64,000 bases of DNA from Diploptera punctata (taxonomy: Eukaryota > Arthropoda > Insecta > Blattodea > Blaberidae), in assembly GCA_030220185.1 (NCBI GenBank), contig JASPKZ010003438.1:868001-932000 (forward strand), read 5' to 3'. Made by a program: the position numbers and the translations under genes. The notes under the pieces are model-generated. The model searched no databases. It saw only the letters and a list, made by a program, of their open reading frames with translations, and was not told where the DNA came from. Numbering within the stretch: position 1 is the stretch's first letter; each line of letters opens with the position of its first letter. Shown piece by piece: positions 26,501-38,500 of this stretch.

Positions 26501-29500
26501 GTGGATGACATAATTGCAATAGTTAATCATAAACAGATAGATGATGCATTAAAATTATTGAACATTCAAAGTCAAACTATAAAGTTCACTATGGAAAAGG
26601 AAATCAATGGAGAAATACCATTTTTAGATTTCAACTTAAAAAGGAATGAAGAAAATAAGATAGAATTTGGAATTTACAGAAAGAAGGACACATATAGATA
26701 ACTACATAAAAGCTTTAGGTTTCAATCACATAGCTCACAAAGAAGCAGTTTTCAATAGTTTGACACATAGATTAGTGAACATACCAATGAACAAAGAAAA
26801 TTATGAAAAAGAAAAAGAACACATAATCAACGTAGCCACGAAAAATGGTTTTGCAATAAAAATGATACCCAAAAAAAAAAATAAACAAGTTCAAAAGACA
26901 AAAATTTATTAATCAAAGCACTCTTCTAAAAGTTAAAGAAGATAATGTAAAATTTAGAAAATTCACATATCATCCATTAAAACACCACAAGTTTCAAAAA
27001 ATTTTTAAAGATTTCAACATAAGGTTAGCACCCAAAAATGACTACAGCATCAGTAGACTGATTAGACCTAATAAGAATGAGAAAATTAAAGAAGAAAAAA
27101 CAAATCAGGGATTTATCAAATTAAATGTGAAGAATGTGAGAAATTCTACATAGGAAAAACTAAAAGAAATTTGAAAACTAGAGTGAAAGAACATCTCAGG
27201 AATGTCAAGAAAGGGGAAGTAGAAAATCTGCAGTGGCTGCCCATGCATGGTCTGAAAAACATCTTATCGAGAAAGAAGCTAAATTATTAAAACAAATAGA
27301 AAAACCTAAAGAACTTACTGTTTGGGAAAAGATCTACATTCAAAAGAGCGGAAAGGAGAAATTAATGAACTTTGAAATTACCAGTGAGAATGACCTGGTT
27401 TTGAGGTTTTTCAGTCAGCCAATGGAAGGAGAGAAGGACAGCTCTTCAAGACGACAGAACAATGGTCGTGACGATACTGAGGATGGAACAGAAACTATGT
27501 TCCAAAACTAGTTTATAATCAAATAAGAAGAACAATATGAGGTGAGTGATAAAAATATTCTACCTTAATTTAATTCAGAGTTCATTCGTATACGCCGTGT
27601 GCCATCACTTTCTCTAATTGGTCCAAAAATTCTCCGTAAGATATTCCTTTCAAAGATTAATAGTTTTTGTTTATTTTTTATTTCACTCACCTCATACTTC
27701 ATAACTCCTAGCAAGCATACCCAGGGTTTCGTCATATCCTTTGTGACATTCTCAATGCTGTGTCATGTTCACAACTGACGTCCGGCTGCCTTCTATCCTG
27801 CAGACTGACCTCTGCGCCATCTGATGGCTGACCGACGAACTTCCAAATCAGTCCTCTCTCCTTATAACCGGGTATTTCAAAATTCATAGTTGTATTTTCA
27901 TTCTTGCATATGTAAATTTTTTCCCAAATTGTGAGTTCCTTCGGGTTTTCCAATTGTTTAAGTAATTTTGTTTTGGTTTCTATTCTATGTTTTTCTGACC
28001 AGGCATGTGCAGCTATTGCAGATTTTTCTGTTTCTCCATTTTTAACATTTCTGAGGTGTTCCTTTAATCTTGTATTTAGATTCCTTTTTGTTTTTCCTAT
28101 GTATATCTTTTCACAATCTTTACAATTAATTTGATAAATTCCCGATTTTTTGCAGTCTTCAATCTTTTCATTTTTGTTGGTTTTTATTAAATTACCTAAG
28201 CTGTAATCATTTTTCAATGCTAATTTAATGTTGAAGATTTTTTGAAACTTGTCAAATACTAAAGGATGGTATGTGAACTTCTTGAATTTTTTACCAATAT
28301 TTTTATCTGTGTGAAGAGTACTTTCATTAATCATTTTTTGTTCTTTAAATTTATTTGTTTTCTTGTGTTGCAGGATAGAAGGCAGCCGGACATCAGTTGT
28401 GAACGTGACACAGCATTGAGAATGTCACAAAGGATGTGACGAAACCCTGGGTATGCTTGCTAGGAGTTATGAAGTATGAGGTGAGTGAAATAAAAAATAA
28501 ACAATATTAAAAAACCTCATAGTGTTATTTCCTATCTACATAACTTAATTAATAGTTTTTGTTTATCACACTCCTTCAGTACCCATGTTTCAAAGCCATA
28601 AGTTACAATCGGTCTTATTTCTGTATTATACAGTTTAACTTTAGTTAATCTGGAGACAGGTTTACTTTTGAATAGTATTCTATTTGCATAGTAAGCTTCA
28701 TTGCCCAAAGAAATTCTTTCACCAATTTCTTCCTCTATATATTTTTTTCCATTTACAGTTGAACCAAGATATATATACAATTTTACTTCTTCTATATTTG
28801 TATCATTGATGTTCAGATTACTTACTTTTTCATTTCTTGTTGTACATTTTAAGTATTTTGTTTTGGAATTATTTAGTATTAATCCATATTCAACTGATTT
28901 TTTTTCAGCAACTGGAAAGTTTCTATTAGTGCGATGCCTTAGTCATCAATGTCAATTCTTTCTAAGTTTACAAACTTAAGTTTTAAAAAAAGCTACAAAT
29001 ATGAAGTGAGTATTGAACTTTTATAGGAAAAAAATCACTATGAGGTTTAATTTAAGATTAAATTAAAATGTTTCATACCTCACCTCATATCCAGTCATAA
29101 AAAATACCGGTTTCGTAGCCTGGGCAGCTTCATCTTCAGTAATTTCTCGTCATCTCATGTTATGCCAGTCAGAAGAACTGTTTCTTCCTCCCCCTGTTGG
29201 TAGACCGATAAACCTCTAGATCAACTCAGAATGCACGGGAAGTTCAAAGTTTTCTTCCTTGTTTTTTTAAATGTGGATTTTTTCCCAAACCACGAGTTAT
29301 TTTTGTTTTTCTATTTGTTTAATTAGTCTGGCTTTTAATTCAATTAAATGTTTTTCAGACCTAACATGAGCAGTTATTGCTGACTTTTCCACTTCACCAT
29401 TTTTGACATTTCTAAGATGTTCTTTCACCCTTGTTTTCAAATTTCTTTTGTTTTTTCTATGTAAATTTTATCACAATCCCTGCATTTGATCTGATAAATT

Positions 29501-32500
29501 CCTCATTTGTTTTCTTCTTCAATTTCTTCATTTTTATTGGTTTTAATTATCCTATTTAAGGTGTATTCATTCTTCGGTGCCAATCTTATGTTAAACTTTA
29601 AAAAAAAGTTTTTGAAACTTGTTCTGTTTCAATGAGTGGTAAGTGAATTTCTTGAATTATATGTTCTCTTCTGTTTGTTTTATAATTATATGAGGTTAAA
29701 ACTACTTCATAGTTAAATATGGGAAATAACATTATGAGGTTCTTAATTCGTAAATTAATGAGTAATTTTTTGACATCTTACCTCATATTTTATGTTTCTT
29801 CAAACACAGGAACTAGTTTTCGAGAGAAGGATCTCTCTCATTTTCACCTGACATTATGACTACCGGATTTTCGTTGGAATCTCCATCAATAATGTTGCAA
29901 CGTTATTGATGGAGATCCAATGATTCCAACAAAAATCCGGTAGTCATAATGTCGCTTGAAAATGAGAGAGATCCTTCTCTCGAAAACTAGTTCCCATTTC
30001 TGAAGAAACATAAAATATGAGGTAAGATATTAAAAAATGACTCATTAATTATATTATTTTTGGTCTGGACATCTTACCTCAATATTAATGTTGATTTGTT
30101 CTTGGACATGTTTCAAAACAATTCTGTTTTATCGTCAGCTGACGATAAAACAGAATTGTTTTGAAACATGTCTAAGAACAATTCAACATTAATATTGAGG
30201 TAAGATGTCCAGACCAAAAATAATATAATTAAAATAACCTCAAAATATAACTTCCTAAAATTAAATATTAATGACTAATTAATTTACGAGTTAAAACTAC
30301 TATTAGAAAAGCACAAGGAATTCAATATAGAAACTCATATTGCCTTTGTTGACTTCATAAAGGCTTTTGACAAAGTAGGCAGAAATATATTATTACAAAT
30401 TTTAGCTGATGATAACGTTCCACAACAATATATTACTAATATCTTCAACGTCTATAAAGATAATGAAATCTCTGTTAAATAAGATGGCAAATTATCTTCT
30501 TGGAATCAATTTATAATTTACAAAAAATAGGTGCCAAATTTAATATGGAAATATCAATTAACAAAACTAAAATTATGGCATTTCATGGGAAGGACCCGAT
30601 ACAAAGTAAAATCTGTCTCTAGAATAAAATTTTAGAGAGATCTAATCAATTTAAATATCTTGGATATTATCTCTCTATCTGGGATGAAAAGGATATCCCT
30701 GAAAAAATTACTAGTCATAATAAAAGTTTGGGAATTATTAATCAAGTTATGAAACCATCCCTTAAAAAACACCAGATTATGTTTATATAACACTTTGGCT
30801 AGACCAGTGTTGACCTATGGTAGTGAAGCATGGACACTAAAAAGACAACATGAAAGCAGAATAACGGCTTGTGAAATGAGATTCATGTGCAGAATAGCGG
30901 GTTACACCAGATGGGATCGAAAAAGGAACACCGATATCTTAAAAGAATTGAAGACTACGCCAATTTTGGAATATATTAAACAGTACCAACTAAATTGGAA
31001 ACACCATCTTGAAAAAATAAGTTCAAATCAGATCCCCAAAGCTGTTTATAATTATATACCAAGAGGACGAAGATCTCTGGTCCGTCCTATGAAATGCTGG
31101 AGGGAAAATTTTCTATAGGATTGTAACAGGCCTTGGCGTAATACTTGGAAGGAAGAAGAAGAAGAATAAGAAGGTATGAAACATTTTAATTTAATCATGA
31201 AGTGAGTAGTATGTATCAAGGAACACATAAGAAATATTAAAAATGGGGAAATAGAAAAATATGCAGTTGCTACTCATGTTTGGGCTGAAAAACACAATGT
31301 AAATATGAACATTAAATTATTAAAACAGTTAGAAAATACAAAGGAACTCGCCATTTGGGAAAAAAATTTACATTCAGAAGAACAAAAATAGAGTTATGAA
31401 TTTCAAAATTCCTGCTGAATGTGACCTAGTTTGGAGGTTCTTTAGTCAGCCGGAAGAAGGAGCTGATATCGACATCCAGGGTTCACAACATAAAACTCAT
31501 CAGTCTGGGCAAGCTGAAGATGATATAGAAGATTATATGGAAACATGTTCGAGAACAAATCAACATTACATTGAGGCAAGATGTTTCTAGACTCATAAAA
31601 ACTTGATTAAAAGAACCTCAAAATATTACTTCCTAAAATAAACCATCAGTATGTAACTAACTCATAATATCTAAGAAAATAAATATTGACTTGAATCAGG
31701 TGTCTAGTAGCTCAGTGGTCAGAGCACTAGTGTATAGATCCAGAGACATCATCTTCTTATCATTTCCTCCTTTCACAAGGTCGATTCCATCTCCATCTTC
31801 CCATGCTTTCCTTCTTTTTACTTCTTCCCCCCAGTCATATCCTCTTTCTTATAAACTTTTCTTCATTTGGTTAATCCTCAACATATGTACTGCCATAAAA
31901 ATTATCCTGAGAACTTTATTCTCTATTACTCGTAACTTTTTCTCCTCTCTTAAAGTAAAAGTCCATGTTTCGCATCCATATAATATAACTGGGAGAATAA
32001 CAGTTTTATATATTTTCAGTTTAACTTTTTTGAGAGAAGTTTGGACAACAAGAGTCCCTGTAATACATAATAGCACGCATTTCCAGAATTGAGTCTATGT
32101 TTAATATCTTTGTACATCTCATTCCTGTTCGTAATTATTGTTCCTGGTATTTGAATTCAGCCACTTCTTCAAAATTTCCTTCATTTGTTATTAACTGTCC
32201 ATTTGCATTATATAATGTACTACTATGTGTGAACATAATAATAATAATTCCACGGCGCTACAGGCCTAGAAGGCCCTTAGCCTACCAGCTAGCTGTTGGC
32301 CTCACATCCACACGTGTCAATCACAGAGGTAGATGATCATCTAGCCAGTATAGAGGTGACATGTGGTCAGCATGTCGGGTCCCCCAGCCATTATAACTGG
32401 TTTTCTCAACCTGGAACCACTACTTATTGTAGCTACCCAAATGCCTCACGATGCTGGGTGGGCAGTGGTCCCATACTGGCCAAAATACCATGAGAAAATT

Positions 32501-35500
32501 TCTTCCCCCATGGAGACTTGAATTAGCACAAGTCCCGTAGCTACGAACATATATTTAGTTTTATTGATGTTTACTTCCAGCCTCAATTTCTTAGTGTTAC
32601 TCATTAGAGTATGTGTGTTGATCCTTAGTAATCTGCTCGCTATCACCTAATAATACTACATCATCAGCATATACAACAGCTTATTAATACCGTGAGGTTA
32701 ACATAAACTGAAGTTAACCTGGTTATGACACTTACATGTAGAAGCAGGACACCAGCCACGAAGCTCAGTCCCTGACAATAACCGACTTCAGGGTCAAGCA
32801 GTGAGTATGCCTTCAGCAGGTTGAACAGTGCCAATTGTCCAGGTCCCAGAGGTGAAGAGAAATATGTGTGATTTGGGAATGTACGACCTATCAAACAAAT
32901 AAAACATTATATAAGGATAAATAATCTGATAAGGGAACTGTTAAGCATTGCATACTGAAACCTACCTTCAAATTTCTCCCAGAGAAGCATTGTGATGAAC
33001 CAAGGATGTGTTCAAAAAATTATCTGCCATGCCATTTTTAACAGCAAGGCACAGAAATCGAAGCGAGAATTCAGGAATGGAACCCACTGTATGGAGCAGA
33101 TGGACTCCTATGACCAATATAGCAGCTGTATTACTTCCCTATAGTTTAAATGAGAGATGATGCCTTGCAGTTAAAAACAGTAAATTTTTTGTACGTGACC
33201 TTGGTATATCACAAACCTTCTCTAGGAAAAACTTCAAAATACGTTTGGCATGCAATGGTTGACAGTTACCTTGTGAGTCTTGACATCTAACCCCATAAAA
33301 TTATTGTATTCTAGGGAGCATGTTTCAAAATGCATTGCATATCATCATGAGCTCTTGTAGACTGTTGCATATTTTGTTCAATTTGATTTTATTTTCTCAA
33401 TGAACACAAAATTATAGAAATAGAAAGCACAAAATAACTGACTGACTGGGAAAAGATCTACACCGAAAAGTTCAGAGATAGGGCTATGAATTTTGAAATT
33501 CCCGGGAAAAAGATTTAATTGGAAGTTCATCAGTCAGCCAACAGAGGGAACAGGAATCAACCACCAATTCAACAGATAGATGGAATTGAAAACGATATGT
33601 AGATGTATTGAAACTAGTCTTCAAGAAATTTATAATTATGAGGTGAGATAAATCATATTTGAAGAGAAAAATTATACGCTCAGACCGGGACTTGAACCCG
33701 GGACCCTTGGAAAACCAAGGGTCCCGGGTTCAAGTCCCGGTCTGAGCGTATAATTTTTCTCTTCAAATATGATTTATCCACCATTGAGATGTATGAAATT
33801 AATAATAAGAACATCGATGAGGTAAGATGTTAAATTTAACTCAATTTTAATTAAAATGAGTTAGAATATTCATGACTCACCTTGTGGTGTCACTTCCTTT
33901 AAGTATTAAATAACTAACTTTATTTGCTAATTAAAATAAACATCATAATGTCACTTCCTTCAAATATTGATGAAAAATTTAATCTCCAACTTCTTCATAA
34001 AGTCGGCACCAGATGGCAGTTCAAAAGATGTTGGTAATGGCAAAATTTCAACAGTCACGAGTTTGACTGATGATGAAGGCAAAGTCCTTTGAAACCGGTA
34101 TTGTGAAAAAACATAACTTTATGAGACTAGATGAAAAAAATTTTATCCAACTGAAATTATAAAAAAGTAATGATTGTTTGATAATTTATTTTAAAATACA
34201 ATAGGAAGTAACATTAAGAGGTTTGTTTAATAATTAAAACATTTTGATTGTTCATTCTTACCTCTTAGAGTTTTTGTCGAACATATGTTTCAGAGCTTCT
34301 TAGCCCCATCGTCAACGATTACAGACTGAATTTTCTCATGTCGGCCATGATTCTTGATTCCTGCTCTCTTTGCCTCTGGTCCAATTATGAACTTTGAAAT
34401 TCCCACAGAAAGGAACCTCATTAGTAAATTCATTGGACCAGAGGCAAAGAGAGCAGGAATCAAGAATCAGGGCCAACAACATGAGAAAATTCAGTTTGTA
34501 AGCACTGACGATGGGGCTAAGAAGCTCTGAAACATATGTTCGACAAAAACAACTCTAAGAGGTAAGAATGAACAGACAAAATGTTTTAATTATTATACTT
34601 CTCGATATTAATTTAAATATATGTTTTAATTATTGTTTGATAAATTTGACCAAATGAGGCATTCCATACTTTGTATATATTGTACAGAGTTCTGTTCCAC
34701 ATCTATATATTCTGACTGTACAGCTAGAAACACGTCAAATGTCGCTGCATTAAGTACCATTACTAAAAAGATATACACAACTTACCTAAATCTATGAGGA
34801 TGGCATGCTGGTGTGAGGTGAGTTGCCTGAGCAGGTTCTCATACGGTACATTGTAGTTTGGGAATTTGGAAGAGTCGATAGGACCTAGTTTGAGACAGTA
34901 CTGTTCTGCCAGGAAGTGCCACACATCTCCTCTCTTACTGCGCGGAACTCCTGTCAACATTTCAAACAAACATTTCTAGATAAATGATAGCATAATGATT
35001 AAGTTTGATCTGTGAATTTTTATCTCATATGGTTGTTTCTGTTGGACATGTTTCAAAGCATGTTTGCTCCATCCTCAGTTAGTACAGACTGATTTTTCCC
35101 AGGTTGTCGGCCCTGGATCTTGACTTCTACTCCCTCTTTCTGTGGTTCAGTAGCTGAGGGCAAACATGCCTTGAAACATATGTCCAACATGAACAACCAT
35201 ATGAGGTAAGAATAAACAGACCAAACTTAATTATTAATTAGAACCTCATAAAAGTTTTAGTACCGCATATAATACAGTCATCCTCAACTATATTAATATC
35301 TGTTATAATCACAATTAAATTATAGTAATCAATGGTAAAGAGAAAAATTTTTGCCTGAACCGGAAATCAAACTCCGAACCTTTAGCTTTCCGTGCTAACG
35401 CTCTGTCCACTGAGCTAGTTCAGGCTTCCTTCCCATCCAAGCATAAATCTTTCCTTTTCCTTGCTCTATTGGTCCCACATTCAAATGCAATGAATCATCA

Positions 35501-38500
35501 TTTACAAATACACAATGAATGGCTTCTACATTAAGAAGACATGAAGGGACTCCACACAGCTATATCATTATTTATTAAATTAATATTGAGAAGCTAAAGC
35601 TATTACAATGATAGAAATAAGTAAATTAATAAACACAATTAAATTATTGTAATCAATAGTAAAGAGAAACATTTTTTTGAAGCCTGAATTAGCTCAGTGG
35701 ACAGAGCATTAGCACGAAAAGCACAAAAAGGTTCGGGGTTCAATTTCTGGTTCAGGCAAAAATTTCTCTCTTTACCATTGATTACAATAAATTAATTGTG
35801 TTTATTAATTTACTTATTTCTATCATAGTAATAACTTTAACTTCTCAATATTAATTTAATAATCTGTTATAATCTTCATTATATTATTAAAACTCAAAGC
35901 TTTTCGAAGACATGCTTCATCTTGAGGAATTTTCTTGATACTGAGATTGTTTATACATTTTATACAAAGGACTTTGGTTCTTAGGTATATTTTCATTTAA
36001 TACATTTTTATATTCTGCCTCCTTGATAATTTCAATTTCTTCCAAAATATTGATTTTTTGGCTTTGTGGATTATTGTTAATGTTTTATCTATTTTGTTAA
36101 ATTGATGGTCGGTTTCTGAAATGTGTTCAAACTTGATTTTCCTTCTTTTTAATAAAGTCTGAGAAATGTCCATTAAATCTTATTTTAAAACTTCTTGTTG
36201 TTTTGCCTACATAAACTTCTCAACATTATTAAGTTATGTAGGTAGGAAATAACGCTATGAGGTTTATTTTAATTTTGTTGAGTTGTTTCTTGACTCGCCT
36301 CATACTTCTTAACTCCCTCGCAGATCCAGATTTCTTCACTGTATTTGTGACGAAATCCGGATCTGCGAGGGAGTTAAGAAGTATGAGGCAAGTCAAGAAA
36401 CAACTCAACAAAATTCTCAACATTAATTTAATATAAAACCTTCTATTGTATTATCAAAATAATAGCATTTAAAATAATCAAAAGAAAGTTGAAAAACTTG
36501 AATAGAAGATTGAAAGAACATCTTAAAAATGTGGAAAGAGATAAATCTACAATAGCTTTGCATGCATGGTCTGAAAAACACAGAATGGAAACAAAAGCCA
36601 AATCACTGAAATAGTTGGATAAATCTAATGAACTCACAATTTGGGAGAAAATTTACATCCACAAAAATGAAATCATGAATTTTGAAATTCCCAGGGAAAG
36701 ATATTTAATTTGGAAGTTCATCAGTCAGCCAACAGAGAGAGCAGAAATCAACCTACAAGATTGCCAACTAGTAATTCAACAGTTAGGAAGCATTGAAAAT
36801 GGCACAAGTGTGCTGAAACTGTGGCCTGCAAGAAAATCACAAATATGAGGTGAGTCAGAAAAAACCTCACTCATAATAATTAAAATAAACCTCATAGTGT
36901 TACTTCCTTTAAATATATTAAACACTTACCTTGCCTGATGGCTTGGAGCAGCATTTTCTGGTCGCACTGTGTGGACACGCGACTCTCCTTACTGACCAGT
37001 AGATCCCACACCTCAGTCACTTCCTTCATGCATGACCCGATCTCATCATACTCCAGTTTTATCCTCTTCACTGTCGCCTCCTCCTGCCGAGCTGCAATAC
37101 ACATTACATATTAATAATTAATAAAAATTGAGTCATATCTCACCTCATAATCCTTGATCTTCTAGCATGATACTGCAGTTTCAAGAGACATCCCTCTCAT
37201 TTTCAGACATTTTTACGATTTTTTTTTAAATTTAAATTAATTTTGGGAAGTAAACATTATAAGGTTATATCATTAATAGTGAGTGGACAACATATTTTTA
37301 ACGACTCACCTTATATAATTTCAAAGAAATTTGAAATTATATAAGGTGAGTCGTTAAAAATATGTTCTGCACTCAGTATTAATTTTAACGACTGTCGAAC
37401 CACGGTCCACATCCTCATCTTCAAAGCTGCCATCTGCTGCTGATGTGATGAACTTTGAGATCAAATCTTGTTTGCCAGGAATTTCAAAATTCATGGATCT
37501 AAGTTTGTTCTTCTGAATGTATATTTTTTCCCAAACTGTCAATTCCAAGGGTTCTTTCAATTAAGTTATGTAGATAGGTTCTTTCAATTGTTTCAAATTT
37601 TAGCTTGTTTTTCAATTTCATGACTGTCTAGCAAACAATGAGCAACAATTGCTGATTTTTCAATTTCACCATTTTTAATATTTCTAAAGTGTTATTTTGT
37701 GTGAGTGTCTAAATTCCTTTTTGTTTTTCCTATATATACTTCATTGCAATCTTTGCAATTAATTTGATAAATTCCAGATTTTTTACTATCTGGGGTGTTC
37801 AATTTATTAGTTATTAGTACATTACCCATAAGTTTGATCCTTCCGGGAAATTCTCGTATAAGACATGACAGCATAATAATAGTCCCTTCGATTGGTTTGC
37901 TGGCCAAAGGAAGGCAAGACCAGTGATGGGGCTGCCATCTTATAACCTCTAGTCAGGCTTTTCTGGAGAAGAAAAGAAAATAAAGGAAAGAAGAATGGAA
38001 ATACTCCCTAGTCCTCGGATGCCCTAATAGCGTCGGGGTCGAAAAAAATAAGAGTTAACCAAGAGAGGTTAGATAGTAAAGTTAAAAGAGTGCAAAACAC
38101 AAATAAGTGGAAGAAATGTTTTGCTCAGCTTGGGCACCTTGTGGTCACCATCCACATATCCCCTAGATGAGACCCCTGAAAGCAGAATAATGGGTTGTGA
38201 AATGAGATTTATGCGCAGAACAGCGGGTTACACCAGATGGGATCGGAAAAGGAACACCGATATCTTAAAAGAATTGAAGACTATGCCAATTTTGGAATTG
38301 AAGACTATGCCAATTTTGGAATACATTAAACGGTACCAACTAAATTGGAAACACCATCTTGAAAGAATGAGTTCAAATCGGATCCCCAAAGCTGTTTATA
38401 ATTATATACCAAGAGGATGAAGATCTCTGGGCCGTCCTATGAAACGCTCGAGGGAAAATTTTCTATAGGATCGTAACAGGCCTTGGCCTAATATTTGCAA

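Larger units (their letters stand above)
30051..30271 (+). mobile_element. complete 221-bp fold-back PLE derivative with 13-bp TSD
   Basis: TGACTCATTAATT at 30038-30050 and TGACTAATTAATT at 30272-30284. Inside is a ~186-bp near-perfect palindrome (30046-30231) and then the unpaired 3' tail AACCTCAAAATATAACTTCC. No coding sequence. Confidence 0.88.

Noticed and set aside
27732..28334. Free-standing GIY-YIG homing endonuclease gene
   Set aside because: The flanking linker ([15 protein letters not shown]) and C-terminal block match the RT-bearing PLE at 26299-27560, so it is a retroelement fragment.
36340..36380. Hammerhead in the fold-back at 36230-36440
   Set aside because: GTGACGAAATC resembles part of a core, but there is no stem II or cleavage triplet in register.
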